Shown: positions 30,437-39,681, counted from the first letter of the stretch. The stretch is DNA of 39,681 nucleotides from Candidatus Omnitrophota bacterium (GCA_015233165.1 JADFYF010000012.1:1-39681), one strand, 5' to 3'. Program-made: numbers and translations. Notes: generated by a model not told the origin, from the letters alone.

Positions 30437-32824
30437 ATGTCTAATCAAAAAGTTTTCCTCATTGATGCTCATGGCGTTTGTTATCGGGCTTTTTATGCCG
30501 TTAAAGCCCTCGCGAATTCTAAAGGACAGCCGACTAATGCTGTTTTTGGTTTCTGTAATATCTTAAGAAAATTGATGCGTGATTTTCAGCCGGTGTACAT
30601 GGCGGCCTGTTTTGATGTGAGTCGAAGGACTCTTCGTCAGGAGAAGTTTGCGGAGTATAAGGCTCAGCGTCAGGCGATGCCAGAAGATTTAAAGGCTCAG
30701 ATTCCGGTGATTCGCGATATTTTACGTGCGTATCAAATTCCAATTTTTGAGTTGGAAGGGTTTGAAGCGGATGACGTGATGGCCACCTTAGCAACCCGTT
30801 TTAGCAGCAAGGATATGGATGTTGTCATTGTCTCGGATGACAAGGACCTCAGTCAGTTGATGGGAGAACATATTCATGTGTTTAGTCCTCGTCAAGAGAA
30901 GATCCTGACGCAGAGGGATGTTCAAGAGAAGTTTGGAATACCATCCTCGTTGATTGTGGACTATATTGCTTTAGTAGGAGATTCCTCCGATAATATCCCT
31001 GGTGTTGCTGGTGTTGGTCCGGTTTCTGCGGTAAAGCTTCTGACAACCTACGGATCCTTGGAGAGAATTTATCAAAATATTGAACAGATTAAACCGGCAG
31101 GTCTTCAAGAGAAATTAAGAATGGGGAGGGCTCAGGCTCATTTATGTCAGGATTTAGCCCTTGTGGATACCCAGGTTCCCTTAGATGTGAAATTAGAAGA
31201 TTTAAAGTTATTGCCTCCGAATGAAAACCGTCTTTATGAGATGTATACCCAATTAGAGTTTCGTAAGTTTGCGCAGGAACTGTCTCAGCCATCCTCACTC
31301 TTGGATTTATCAGCCGTCAATCCTATTGAACAAACGCTAGCCCTTGGTGTTGATCATTTACAGGTGAAAGAGGATGGACATATAGTTAATGTGGTCTATG
31401 ACCTTAAAAGTATTCGTAAAGAATCTCACGAGGCGACCCAGAAACCTGTTTTTGATGTATTTTTAGCCCAGTATCTTTTAAGCGGAGGGTTGAATCGTGC
31501 GGAAATAGTCCGTCCATCGTCGGAGAAGGAGCTTGAGCAGTTATATAAAGATTTAAAGCAGCAGATTCATGAACAGCAGCTGGACTTTTTATTTTACGAC
31601 GTAGAGATGCCTTTGGCGGACGTTCTTTATGAAATGGAACGTAATGGTGTTCAGCTGGATATAAATATTTTAAAAGAATTTTCTATCGAATGTGCGGCAA
31701 AGATCGTTGAGGTTCAGGACTCTTTGTATAAGATTGCCGGGGTGGAGTTTAATGTCAATTCTCCCAAGCAGCTTAGCGAGATTCTATTTGAACGTTTAAA
31801 GTTGCCGGTTGTTAAGAAGACCAAGACAGGATTCTCAACAGATGAAGAGGTTCTTCATAAATTAGTTTCTCAGCATCCTTTACCGGCCTTGATTCTAGAG
31901 TACCGTCAATTGGCGAAGTTAAAATCCACGTACATTGATGCTCTTCCTTTGATGGTGGACTCTCAATCCAGAGTGCATGCTAGTTTTAATCAAACAGGGA
32001 CGGAAACAGGACGTTTGAGTTCCAACAATCCTAATTTGCAGAATATTCCGATACGTACGGAATTAGGTCGCAAGATTCGTAAAGCTTTTGTCTCCTATGG
32101 TAAGGATCATTGGCTTTTATCGGCAGACTATTCTCAGATTGAGTTGCGTCTGTTAGCGCATTGTTCTAGGGATGAGAATTTAATGAGGGCTTTTCAGTCC
32201 GACGGTGATATTCATCGATATACAGCATCCTTGATGTTTGATGTGTCTGAGGATCAGGTGGATGATCAGATGCGTTATGCGGCTAAGCGTATTAACTTTG
32301 GTATTATTTATGGGATGAGTGCCTTTGGTTTAGCCAAGGATATGGAAATTTCTAATGCGCAGGCTCAGGAATTTATTAACAAGTATTTTTTGCGTTATCC
32401 TCGGGTGCGTGAAATGATGGATCTTTCTATGGCTCAGGCCAAGGACTATGGCTTTGTGGAGACCTTGTTTCATCGACGTAGATATTTGCCGGATATCAAC
32501 AGCGCTAATATTGGATTAAGACAGTTTGCTCAACGTCAGGCGATTAATGCTCCTTTGCAGGGGGCCGCGGCGGATTTGATTAAATTGGCCATGGTTAAGA
32601 TTGACAAAACAATGAAGGACAGAAAGTTGGCTTCAACCATGATTATGACGGTTCATGACGAGCTGGTCTTTGACGTTCCTCTGAATGAGAAAGAAGAAAT
32701 GATTGCGTTGGTGCAACAGGGTATGGAAACAACCATGGAGTTATCCGTCCCTCTTAAAGCTTCTTTAAAAATTGGGCCTAATTGGTTTGATATGTCCGCC
32801 ATAGGCGGATCAGCCTCCGGCTGA
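30437..32824 (+). CDS. polA: DNA polymerase I, without a functional proofreading domain
   Basis: The 795-residue protein has an N-terminal 5' nuclease domain (1-285; FLIDAHGVCYRAFYA, FEADDVMATLA, GDSSDNIPGVAGVGPVSA). A shrunken middle region of only ~100 residues follows. The polymerase domain has motif A DYSQIELRLLAH (about 563), motif B RINFGIIYGMSAFGL (about 613), QAINAPLQGAAADLIK and motif C HDELVF (about 739). The middle region lacks the DEDD residues of the 3'-5' exonuclease. The last ten residues (SAIGGSASG) come from a palindromic repeat that has entered the 3' end. Confidence 0.96.
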   Translation: MSNQKVFLIDAHGVCYRAFYAVKALANSKGQPTNAVFGFCNILRKLMRDFQPVYMAACFDVSRRTLRQEKFAEYKAQRQAMPEDLKAQIPVIRDILRAYQIPIFELEGFEADDVMATLATRFSSKDMDVVIVSDDKDLSQLMGEHIHVFSPRQEKILTQRDVQEKFGIPSSLIVDYIALVGDSSDNIPGVAGVGPVSAVKLLTTYGSLERIYQNIEQIKPAGLQEKLRMGRAQAHLCQDLALVDTQVPLDVKLEDLKLLPPNENRLYEMYTQLEFRKFAQELSQPSSLLDLSAVNPIEQTLALGVDHLQVKEDGHIVNVVYDLKSIRKESHEATQKPVFDVFLAQYLLSGGLNRAEIVRPSSEKELEQLYKDLKQQIHEQQLDFLFYDVEMPLADVLYEMERNGVQLDINILKEFSIECAAKIVEVQDSLYKIAGVEFNVNSPKQLSEILFERLKLPVVKKTKTGFSTDEEVLHKLVSQHPLPALILEYRQLAKLKSTYIDALPLMVDSQSRVHASFNQTGTETGRLSSNNPNLQNIPIRTELGRKIRKAFVSYGKDHWLLSADYSQIELRLLAHCSRDENLMRAFQSDGDIHRYTASLMFDVSEDQVDDQMRYAAKRINFGIIYGMSAFGLAKDMEISNAQAQEFINKYFLRYPRVREMMDLSMAQAKDYGFVETLFHRRRYLPDINSANIGLRQFAQRQAINAPLQGAAADLIKLAMVKIDKTMKDRKLASTMIMTVHDELVFDVPLNEKEEMIALVQQGMETTMELSVPLKASLKIGPNWFDMSAIGGSASG
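32795..32822. repeat. Palindromic repeat at the 3' end of polA
   Basis: Two adjacent hairpins, TCCGCC-ATA-GGCGGA and AGCC-TCC-GGCT, overlap the last codons of polA and reach its stop codon. The pair resembles dispersed G/C-rich palindromes seen between genes of related genomes. Confidence 0.6.
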
Positions 32825-32848
32825 ACGTAAAGTTGAAGAGGTTAAATT

Positions 32849-34231
32849 ATGAAAATCGTTTTTTGTGCTTCAGAGGTTGTCCCTTTTGCAAAAACAGGGG
32901 GGTTAGCTGATGTCTGTGGTTCCTTGCCGTTAGCTCTTGAATATTTGGGGCATGAGGTGATTGTCATTACACCTCGCTATGCTTCATCGGGCTCCAAGGT
33001 TCCTACACCTGTTGTACGTATTGGTCGAAATATAGAGGTTCATTTTATAGAGCACAAACATTATTTCGGACGTGAAGGATTGTATGGAGATATTAATGGA
33101 GATTATAAGGACAATCTCGAGCGTTTTTCTTTCTTTTGTCACCAGTCGTTGAAGGTTCTTAAAGAAATTAATTTTAAGCCCGATATTGTGCATTGCCATG
33201 ATTGGCATACCGCCTTGATACCTGTGCTACTTAAGACTAAATATGAAGGGGATCCTTTCTTTAAAAACACAAAGTCTGTGTTAACTATTCATAATTTGGC
33301 CTATCAGGGCGTATTCCCTAAGGATCAATATTCAACCCTTGGAGTGGAAGGTCGCTTATTTCATACTCAGGGATTAGAGTTTTATAATCAAATCAACATT
33401 CTTAAAGGCGGCCTTATATTTTCAGATGCGATTACAACGGTTTCTCCTCGCTATTCTCAGGAAATGCAAACGGTGGAAATGGGATGTGCCTTAGATGGAG
33501 TTCTAAGAAACAGGTCTGAAGATATTTACGGTATTCTCAATGGTCTAGATTATGAAGCCTGGAATCCTCATGACGATCCTTTTTTGTTTGCGCCTTTTTC
33601 AACCCATAATTTAGATAATAAGGATCGTAATAAGGCCATTTTACAGGAGGAGTTTAAGATTGATGTTGACCCTGCTCGTCCGTTGTTTGGCTTTGTAGCC
33701 CGTCTTTGTCATCAAAAAGGGGTTGGCCTCATTATAGACGCCCTTGCGGATATTATTCGTATGGGAGGGCAGATAGTCTTAACAGGGACGGGAGATCGAA
33801 AATATCACTGGATGTTAGAAGAAGCGGTTAAGGAGTATCCTAAGCATATTGGTATTTATTTAAAGTTTGAAGAACGGGTGGCTCATCAGATTTATGCAGG
33901 ATCAGATTTCTTTTTAATGCCATCGGTCTATGAACCCTGCGGCTTAGGTCAGATGATTGCTCTGCGTTATGGGAGTATTCCCATTGTTTATAAAACGGGT
34001 GGTTTGGCGGATACGATTTCTTTGTATGATTCCATTCATCAGACGGGTAATGGGTTCTTATTTACAGAATATACAAAATCAGCTTTTGTAAAGGCTATCG
34101 TGGCGGCGGTTAAGGCGTACAATGATCCTCAGCAAAAAAGCTTTTTATTAACTAATGCCATGAAATATCGTTTCTCATGGGAAAAATCAGCCAAAGATTA
34201 CGTCAGGGTTTATCATAAATGTTTATCATAG
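32849..34231 (+). CDS. glgA: Glycogen synthase (ADP-glucose type)
   Basis: The 460-residue GT5 glycosyltransferase carries the ADP-glucose-binding KTGGLADV at residues 15-22 (K15). It also has DIVHCHDWHTALIPVLL, the YNQINILKGGLIFSDAITTV segment and the catalytic-loop motif MPSVYEPCGLGQMIALRYGS with the E...GLGQ signature. It extends alpha-1,4-glucan chains from ADP-glucose. No other glycogen genes are nearby. Its 3' end overlaps coaE by 13 nt. Confidence 0.95.
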   Translation: MKIVFCASEVVPFAKTGGLADVCGSLPLALEYLGHEVIVITPRYASSGSKVPTPVVRIGRNIEVHFIEHKHYFGREGLYGDINGDYKDNLERFSFFCHQSLKVLKEINFKPDIVHCHDWHTALIPVLLKTKYEGDPFFKNTKSVLTIHNLAYQGVFPKDQYSTLGVEGRLFHTQGLEFYNQINILKGGLIFSDAITTVSPRYSQEMQTVEMGCALDGVLRNRSEDIYGILNGLDYEAWNPHDDPFLFAPFSTHNLDNKDRNKAILQEEFKIDVDPARPLFGFVARLCHQKGVGLIIDALADIIRMGGQIVLTGTGDRKYHWMLEEAVKEYPKHIGIYLKFEERVAHQIYAGSDFFLMPSVYEPCGLGQMIALRYGSIPIVYKTGGLADTISLYDSIHQTGNGFLFTEYTKSAFVKAIVAAVKAYNDPQQKSFLLTNAMKYRFSWEKSAKDYVRVYHKCLS

Positions 34232-34821
34232 GATTAACAGGCGGTATCGGATCAGGTAAGACGACGATTGCCGGTATGTTTAAAGACCTGGGGGCAAAGG
34301 TTATAGATGCCGATGCCATTACTCGGGATATTTTGACGCATGATGGAAAATGTATAAAAAAAGTGGCAAAAGCCTTTGGGCATGGTATACTTGCGTCCAG
34401 TAAAGAAATTAATCGATCTGTTCTAGCCAACATTGTTTTCCAAGATCCGCGTGAATTAAAGAAACTCACCGATATCCTTTATCCAATTGGCTTAAAAGAA
34501 GTAAAGAAACAAATTGCAAAAGCAAAGAAAACGAAACTGATTGTCCTGGATGTTCCTCTATTATTTGAATCCGGCTGGGATAAACTAGCAGATGTAATCA
34601 TAGTCGTACAATCAACTCAACATATACAGATTCAACGGATGCAGAAGCGTACAGGGCTTTCAAAAGCAGATATTTTACGGCGTATGCGGTGTCAGATGCC
34701 CATCAAAGAGAAGCTTCAAAGAGCAGATATTGTTATAGATAACCGGAAGACTTTTAACCAAACAGACGCTCAAGTCAGGGCGATCGTTCATAGATTGTAT
34801 CAACGAATCAACTCAAAATAA
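34219..34821 (+). CDS. coaE: Dephospho-CoA kinase
   Basis: The 200-residue kinase catalyses the last step of CoA synthesis. It has the P-loop GLTGGIGSGKTTIAGMF (residues 5-21), the dephospho-CoA-binding DADAITRDIL and DVPLLFESGWDKLAD, and the lid region QRMQKRTGLSKADILRRMRC. The length is normal. The overlap with glgA suggests coupled translation. Rho follows 15 nt later. Confidence 0.95.
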   Translation: MFIIGLTGGIGSGKTTIAGMFKDLGAKVIDADAITRDILTHDGKCIKKVAKAFGHGILASSKEINRSVLANIVFQDPRELKKLTDILYPIGLKEVKKQIAKAKKTKLIVLDVPLLFESGWDKLADVIIVVQSTQHIQIQRMQKRTGLSKADILRRMRCQMPIKEKLQRADIVIDNRKTFNQTDAQVRAIVHRLYQRINSK

Positions 34822-34836
34822 AATCAGGAGAAATGC

Positions 34837-36177
34837 ATGGCCAGGGCCGAATCAAAACAAGAAAAGCAAGATAAAGAAGATAAAAGCGAAAATGGGGATT
34901 ATAAACCCGCTAATCCATCGGGTAAGACGGTTAATATCGAGAATCTTAAAGAAATGAAGATGACCGAGCTAACCAAATTGGCTCAGACGATGGAAGTGCA
35001 GGGGGCTAGTGGTTTAAAGAAACAGGAATTGATTTTTAAGATTCTTCAGGCTCAGGCTGAAAAAGAAGGCTTGATGTTTGGCGAAGGAACTTTAGAGATT
35101 CTTTCTGAAGGTTTTGGTTTCTTGCGTTCCGCTAAATACAATTACCTCCCATGTCCTGATGATATTTATATTTCTCCCTCTCAAATACGCCGTTTTGACC
35201 TCAAAACAGGTGATACTGTTTCCGGTCAAATCCGTCCTCCTAAGGAAGGTGAGAAATACTTTGCTTTATTAAAGGTAGAGGCTGTTAATTTTGAAAATCC
35301 TGAAAAGTGTAAGGATAAGATTTTCTTTGATAATTTAACTCCGCTTTACCCTAAAGAACGTTTAAACCTGGAAACAACTCAGAATGAAGTTTCTACCCGT
35401 ATTATCAATTTGTTAACACCGATTGGTAAGGGGCAGCGCGCCTTGATTGTTGCTCCTCCTTATAGTGGTAAAACCGTGTTGATGCAGAAGATGGCCAATG
35501 CCATTGTTCAGAATCACCCAGAAGTTATTCTGATTGTTCTTCTGATCGATGAACGTCCTGAAGAAGTTACAGATATGCAGCGCAGCGTTAAGGGTGAGGT
35601 TATTGCTTCAACCTTTGATGAACCTGCGGAACGTCACGTTCAGATTGCCGAAGTTGTAATCGAAAAAGCCAAGCGTTTAGTGGAGCACAAACGTGATGTG
35701 GTAATTCTCTTAGACTCGATTACCCGTTTAGCCCGCGCTTACAATACGGTTGTTCCTCATTCCGGTAAGATTCTCTCCGGTGGTGTGGACTCCAATGCGT
35801 TGCATAAGCCCAAACGTTTCTTTGGAGCTGCTCGTAATATTGAAGAGGGTGGTTCTTTAACAATCATCGCAACGGCCCTGGTGGATACCGGAAGTCGTAT
35901 GGATGAAGTTATCTTTGAAGAGTTTAAAGGGACGGGTAACATGGAATTGCAGTTGGATCGCAACCTGTTCCAACGTCGTATTTATCCAGCGATCGATATT
36001 AAACGGTCCAATACTCGCCATGAAGAGTTATTGGTTCCTGAGGGTGATTTACAAAGAGCCTGGTTGTTGCGCAAAGCCTTCAATGATCTTAATGCGGCTG
36101 AAGCCATGGAGCTTTTAATCAGTAAAATCGCCAAATACAAGAGCAATGCAGAATTCTTGCAAAATATGAACAAATAA
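34837..36177 (+). CDS. rho: Transcription termination factor Rho
   Basis: The 446-residue hexameric RNA helicase has a charged, lysine-rich N-terminal extension (about 1-30). The RNA-binding cold-shock-like domain follows ([20 protein letters not shown]), then the ATPase with Walker [11 protein letters not shown], Walker [18 protein letters not shown], the Q-loop region [20 protein letters not shown] and the R-loop segment [11 protein letters not shown]. The usual basic residue in the P-loop (PPKAGKT in E. coli) is Tyr here. An AGGAG site precedes the ATG. Confidence 0.97.
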   Translation: MARAESKQEKQDKEDKSENGDYKPANPSGKTVNIENLKEMKMTELTKLAQTMEVQGASGLKKQELIFKILQAQAEKEGLMFGEGTLEILSEGFGFLRSAKYNYLPCPDDIYISPSQIRRFDLKTGDTVSGQIRPPKEGEKYFALLKVEAVNFENPEKCKDKIFFDNLTPLYPKERLNLETTQNEVSTRIINLLTPIGKGQRALIVAPPYSGKTVLMQKMANAIVQNHPEVILIVLLIDERPEEVTDMQRSVKGEVIASTFDEPAERHVQIAEVVIEKAKRLVEHKRDVVILLDSITRLARAYNTVVPHSGKILSGGVDSNALHKPKRFFGAARNIEEGGSLTIIATALVDTGSRMDEVIFEEFKGTGNMELQLDRNLFQRRIYPAIDIKRSNTRHEELLVPEGDLQRAWLLRKAFNDLNAAEAMELLISKIAKYKSNAEFLQNMNK

Positions 36178-36246
36178 GGTAGTATATCCGCTTTATTAAA
36201 CGCCTTTAAAAGGCTTATGTTTAAAGCGATTTTGAGGAGAAAAGAA

Positions 36247-36450
36247 ATGAAAACCGAGATTCATCCTTCATATGAAGAAACCACCATCAGCTGCGCTTGC
36301 GGGAATGTGATTCATACACGCGCAACCAAGAAGAATATCCGCGTGGAAATCTGTTCTCAATGCCATCCTTTCTTTACAGGCGAGAAGAAATTCGTAGATA
36401 CCGCCGGCCGTATCGAAAGATTCAATAAGCGTTATGCTAAAGGCAAATGA
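36247..36450 (+). CDS. rpmE: Ribosomal protein bL31 (zinc-binding form)
   Basis: The ATG at 36247 has a GAGGAG site at the right distance, giving 67 residues, the usual L31 size. The start [20 protein letters not shown], the zinc cysteines in CAC and CSQC (four in all) and the conserved [20 protein letters not shown] mark the zinc-binding form. A small GCCT...AGGC hairpin (36202-36214) lies in the leader. It overlaps prfA by 17 nt, so translation is probably coupled. Confidence 0.97.
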   Translation: MKTEIHPSYEETTISCACGNVIHTRATKKNIRVEICSQCHPFFTGEKKFVDTAGRIERFNKRYAKGK

Positions 36451-37516
36451 TCAAGCCAAATTGGTCAGGGCTCAAGAACGCTTTCGTGAGCTAGAGAGGC
36501 TTCTAGCTGACGAAAGCGTTGTTTCTGATCAGAGCCAGTACGGGAAATTAGCCAAAGAGTTTTCCGAATTGACCGGTTTGATGGAACTTTATAATTCCTA
36601 CCAAAAGACGCTCTCTCAAGTTCAAGAACTTCAGGAAATGTTAAAAGGCAAAGCTGATGCCGAATTTAAAGAATTAGCTCATCTAGAGCTGACGGATTTA
36701 GATTCGAAAATTAACGAGTATGAAACTCAGCTCTCCGATTATTTTGACCCCACTAAGAATGAACCCGATGTCGATGTGATTATGGAAATCCGCGCCGGCA
36801 CCGGTGGATTGGAAGCTAGTTTATTTGCCTCCGATCTTTACCGTATGTATTCCAAATATGCCGATCTTAAGGGTTGGAAGTTGGAAGTCATGGACTACGC
36901 CACCACCGAAGCTGGCGGGGTTAAGGAAGTGGTGTTTTCTTTAAGTGGTAAGGAATGTTCCCGACGGTTGAAGTGGGAAAGCGGGGCTCATCGTGTTCAA
37001 CGTGTTCCAAGTACGGAAGCTTCCGGACGTATTCATACCTCAGCCGTGACTGTGGCTGTTTTGTTTGAACCTAAAGAAATTGAATTAGAAATTTTGCAGA
37101 AAGACTTAAAGATCGACGTGTATCGTTCTTCAGGTCCTGGCGGTCAGAGTGTTAACACGACGGACTCTGCTGTTCGTATCACCCATTTACCGACCAACAC
37201 CGTTGTTGTTTGTCAGGATGAACGTTCTCAGATCAAGAATAGGGCGAAGGCGATGCGTATTTTGCGTGCCCGTATTTTAGATAAAATGCAGCAGGAGTCT
37301 TCGGCGAAGCAAGCCAATGCGCGTAAGTCGCAGGTTGGGACCGGAGACCGTAGTGAAAAGATTCGTACTTATAATTTTCCTGACAGAAGAGTTACGGATC
37401 ACCGTATTGGTTATACCAGCCATCAGTTAGAATCTATTCTCAACGGAGATATGGACGATCTAACCACCGCTCTGATGACAGCGGAAAGAGAATTAAAAGA
37501 ACAAGCCCAGCAGTAA
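36434..37516 (+). CDS. prfA: Peptide chain release factor 1
   Basis: The 360-residue RF1 carries the GGQ tripeptide at 236-238 in [20 protein letters not shown], which triggers peptide release. The codon-recognition domain (about 105-235) includes the PST anticodon-like motif in [17 protein letters not shown], the RF1 form that reads UAA and UAG. The start lies inside the end of rpmE; no separate ribosome binding site is evident. The prmC methylase gene often found next is not in the window; a giant secreted-protein gene follows instead. Confidence 0.96.
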   Translation: MLKANDQAKLVRAQERFRELERLLADESVVSDQSQYGKLAKEFSELTGLMELYNSYQKTLSQVQELQEMLKGKADAEFKELAHLELTDLDSKINEYETQLSDYFDPTKNEPDVDVIMEIRAGTGGLEASLFASDLYRMYSKYADLKGWKLEVMDYATTEAGGVKEVVFSLSGKECSRRLKWESGAHRVQRVPSTEASGRIHTSAVTVAVLFEPKEIELEILQKDLKIDVYRSSGPGGQSVNTTDSAVRITHLPTNTVVVCQDERSQIKNRAKAMRILRARILDKMQQESSAKQANARKSQVGTGDRSEKIRTYNFPDRRVTDHRIGYTSHQLESILNGDMDDLTTALMTAERELKEQAQQ

Positions 37517-37609
37517 TTGTCCTATCCAATTTCTATATAAATAACGCTTCCTTGAAACTGTCTTTCACCCTTGTTTTGCCCATGTTTATATGTCATCTTT
37601 AATATAGAT

Positions 37610-39681
37610 ATGAGAACCCCATTCATTGCCCTCATTTGTGCAGCGTTTATATTAAACACCTTAGCTCCTTTGCGTATACAGGCTCAGGAATTATCTTTAC
37701 CAAAGCCCGGGGTGATGGTTCATCGGAGCCCTGAATTTAATCCACCTATTCTCAAAGGGATCAAGGTTCACACGGATAATCCTTTTCGTTTTGATTTTAT
37801 TTTAGATCAGGGCGATTCCCTCCCACACCGTGGGGAGGGTAAGGGAGGGGGGAATGAATTAAAAGAACAATCCACCAAATTAATCAAATATTTTCTAGCC
37901 TCATTAACGATTCCAGAAAAAGACCTATGGGTCAACTTGTCTCCCTATGAAAAAGACCGCATCGTCCCCGAGTCCTTTGGACAAACAGAAATGGGTCGAG
38001 ACTTATTGGCTGAGGATTACATGCTCAAACAAATTACAGCATCCTTGATTTATCCTGAAGATGAGGTGGGAAAGAAATTCTGGAAAAGAATTTATGAGGA
38101 GGCGCAAAATAAATTTGGCACGACGAATATTCCGGTGAATACGTTTAATAAGGTTTGGATTGTTCCTGAGAAAGCTGTTGTCTATGAGAATGCGAAGGCC
38201 GGAACAGCGTATGTGGTGGAGTCTAGGTTGAAGGTGATGTTGGAAGAAGACTATTTGTCATTAGAAAAACATTCCACAATTAATTCCCCTCCCCTTGTGG
38301 GAGGGGTAAGGGGAGGGGGAGATTCACAAAATCCCCCCGCCCTAACCCTCCCCACAAAGGGGGAGGGAATAAACCAATTAGGCTCTCAAATCATCCGCGA
38401 AATCGTCATCCCCGAACTCACCAAGGAAGTCAACCAAGGCAAGAATTTCGCTCAGCTGCGACAGGTATACAATTCTCTTATCTTAGCGACGTGGTACAAG
38501 AAGAAAATCAAGGACAGCATCTTATCTCAGGTGTACAAGGATAAGAATAAAGTCGCAGGCGTCAATATTGATGATCCGCAAGAGAAACAGAGGATTTATG
38601 AGCAATATCTGAAAGCCTTTAAAAAGGGAGTTTATAGTTATATCAAAGAAGATATTGATCCTGTTTCTCAGGAAAGAATTCCAAGGAAATATTTTTCAGG
38701 CGGGGTTGTTTTAGAATTTGGTACGGGGATTGATTCTGCAATGCGTATTGAACCAATGCCAAGAATTATAGGATTAGGCTTGGGAGATAACGAGGTTCAA
38801 ATTCAAACGATGTTTACTCCGTTTAGGAGTTTTTTAAAGAATCTAACTGGGACTGAACAGCAAAGTTTACCTATAAAAAGAACTTCAAGTCTTTTTCCTG
38901 AAGAACAAGTTCTAATCGATAGAATTAAACAAAGTATCGGATCGGCAAATGAAAATGCTATTGATTCTTCACTTAAAGAGTTAGATTCCCTTGTGCGCAG
39001 CAGATTAAGATCAGCTTCAAATGATTACAATAAATGGCTTGCTAATCAGCTTTTAGAACTAGATACAATAGCTAATGAAAAGGGTTTTGTTATACAACGT
39101 AGTCCTCTTGGTGTTAGAGATGAACATCTTTTTGTTTTGTACCGTATTTATAAAATCATTGTTGATCATACTTCTCAAGGAGACGTGCGAAATTTTTTGA
39201 TAGGGCAGGTAACACAATTTACGGACGGATTATTGAGAGGAAATCCTGGCTGGAGCGGGTTATTTAATAATTATACTGTAACATTTCATGATTATTATGA
39301 GATGCATCAACAAAATATAGATCGTATAGTCTCAGGGGCATCGCCATTTCATTCTAGTGGGGGAGTATCTCGACGTCAGGCTCAGATAATTAATCATGCC
39401 GCATTTATTATCTCATCTCTTTTGATTAAAGCATTTAAAGGAGAGTCCAGACAAAGACGAATTGCTTTGCAAGAAGAGTCAACAAGAATTCATGAACGTG
39501 ACCATGAGGTCAGGCGAAGAATAGCTAATCTTAAAGAAGGAGATGCTCTTCATTTAGGGCTTGATGAACAATTAGCAGAGTTAAAATCAATTATTGAAGC
39601 TGAAGAACCGTTACATATTTTAGCTCATATTTTAGAGTTAGCTGTTGGCGGAACAGAATTTGCTTGGGATATCTTACGTGG
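37610..39681 (+). CDS. N-terminal part of a giant Omnitrophota-type secreted protein (3' end outside window)
   Basis: From the ATG at 37610 the frame stays open to the window edge (690 codons). A signal peptide (MRTPFIALICAAFILNTLAP, cut after RIQA or near it) is followed by the conserved N-terminal module: FRFDFILDQGD, KLIKYFLASLTIPEKDLWVN, SFGQTEMGRDLLAEDYMLKQ, FNKVWIVPEKAVVYEN and LRQVYNSLILATWYKKKIKD. I associate this module with very large secreted proteins of Omnitrophota; its function is unknown. Beyond about residue 370 the sequence becomes family-specific, helical and unrecognised. Three palindromic repeats are translated in frame. The gene at the left window edge shows the C-terminal module of the same family. 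Confidence 0.75.
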   Translation, partial: MRTPFIALICAAFILNTLAPLRIQAQELSLPKPGVMVHRSPEFNPPILKGIKVHTDNPFRFDFILDQGDSLPHRGEGKGGGNELKEQSTKLIKYFLASLTIPEKDLWVNLSPYEKDRIVPESFGQTEMGRDLLAEDYMLKQITASLIYPEDEVGKKFWKRIYEEAQNKFGTTNIPVNTFNKVWIVPEKAVVYENAKAGTAYVVESRLKVMLEEDYLSLEKHSTINSPPLVGGVRGGGDSQNPPALTLPTKGEGINQLGSQIIREIVIPELTKEVNQGKNFAQLRQVYNSLILATWYKKKIKDSILSQVYKDKNKVAGVNIDDPQEKQRIYEQYLKAFKKGVYSYIKEDIDPVSQERIPRKYFSGGVVLEFGTGIDSAMRIEPMPRIIGLGLGDNEVQIQTMFTPFRSFLKNLTGTEQQSLPIKRTSSLFPEEQVLIDRIKQSIGSANENAIDSSLKELDSLVRSRLRSASNDYNKWLANQLLELDTIANEKGFVIQRSPLGVRDEHLFVLYRIYKIIVDHTSQGDVRNFLIGQVTQFTDGLLRGNPGWSGLFNNYTVTFHDYYEMHQQNIDRIVSGASPFHSSGGVSRRQAQIINHAAFIISSLLIKAFKGESRQRRIALQEESTRIHERDHEVRRRIANLKEGDALHLGLDEQLAELKSIIEAEEPLHILAHILELAVGGTEFAWDILR
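37815..37855 (+). repeat. In-frame palindromic repeat, copy 1
   Basis: Encodes SLPHRGEGKGGG inside the conserved N-terminal module. It differs from the core of the IS66-type left end (from about 18263) in only a few bases. Confidence 0.85.
38283..38324 (+). repeat. In-frame palindromic repeat, copy 2
   Basis: Encodes SPPLVGGVRGGGD. Same element type as copy 1 with a few changes; followed after 6 bases by copy 3 in the opposite direction. Confidence 0.8.
38331..38370 (-). repeat. In-frame palindromic repeat, copy 3 (inverted)
   Basis: Encodes PPALTLPTKGEGI. Its complement matches copy 1 and the IS66-type inverted repeat, so copies 2 and 3 lie head to head within the coding sequence. Confidence 0.85.

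Noticed and set aside
18253-38370. The repeated G/C-rich palindromes as a CRISPR array
   Set aside because: Copies are far apart or head to head, without regular spacers, and no cas gene is present.

Overview
The window looks like a piece of a Gram-negative-type bacterial chromosome, probably from Candidatus Omnitrophota (OP3). The main clue is a pair of very large secreted proteins cut off by the two window edges. They carry motifs (for example KLIKYFLASLTIPEKDLW and PLPISQQ) that I associate with a protein family typical of that phylum. The assignment rests on memory of the family, not on a search. Lipoproteins, Tex, Rho, glycogen synthase and a ferredoxin-dependent 2-oxoacid oxidoreductase fit a didermic, probably anaerobic organism. 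All recognised genes lie on the + strand.

Layout. (1) 1-7130 is a housekeeping block: the end of a giant protein gene, an orphan DUF433 gene, tex, a TIGR01777 epimerase, dnaX and recR. (2) 7184-7550 is a tRNA-Asn gene preceded by a small GIY-YIG nuclease gene. The first bases of the tRNA are duplicated on the far side of the nuclease gene, as if a mini-element had inserted into the tRNA. (3) 7551-16400 is an AT-rich accessory island downstream of the tRNA. It holds an AlbA_2 gene cut by a decayed IS3 element, two lipoprotein toxin plus immunity modules (one toxin carries an intact M48 metalloprotease domain, and both carry a pre-toxin TG-like motif), a broken rhuM, a PRiA4_ORF3 gene, and a cluster of gene fragments (P-type ATPase, TspO, response regulator). 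Three diverged copies of one intergenic repeat flank the toxin modules. (4) 16431-19360 is a YgiQ radical SAM gene and a deleted IS66-type element with long inverted ends. (5) 19369-22209 is an arsenic operon (arsR, arsC, ACR3) with two dyad operators, followed by a split YeeE/YedE sulfur-transport pair. (6) 22229-37516 is a long metabolic and housekeeping run: bioB, korAB, trxB, fchA, folD, a degenerate NirB-like flavoprotein, a TPR protein, polA, glgA, coaE, rho, rpmE and prfA. (7) 37610 to the end is the 5' part of a second giant secreted protein gene, interrupted in frame by three copies of a G/C-rich palindromic repeat.

How it fits together. The fchA-folD pair is of interest because the usual catalytic lysine of FolD is a glutamine here, suggesting that the cyclohydrolase step has moved to FchA. 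ArsC is the thioredoxin-coupled type and could draw on the TrxB system encoded in the same window. The island looks like a turnover zone next to a tRNA, with anti-bacterial toxins as its intact cargo. The palindrome found in frame in the giant gene is also the core of the IS66 inverted repeats, which links small repeats and transposon ends in this genome.
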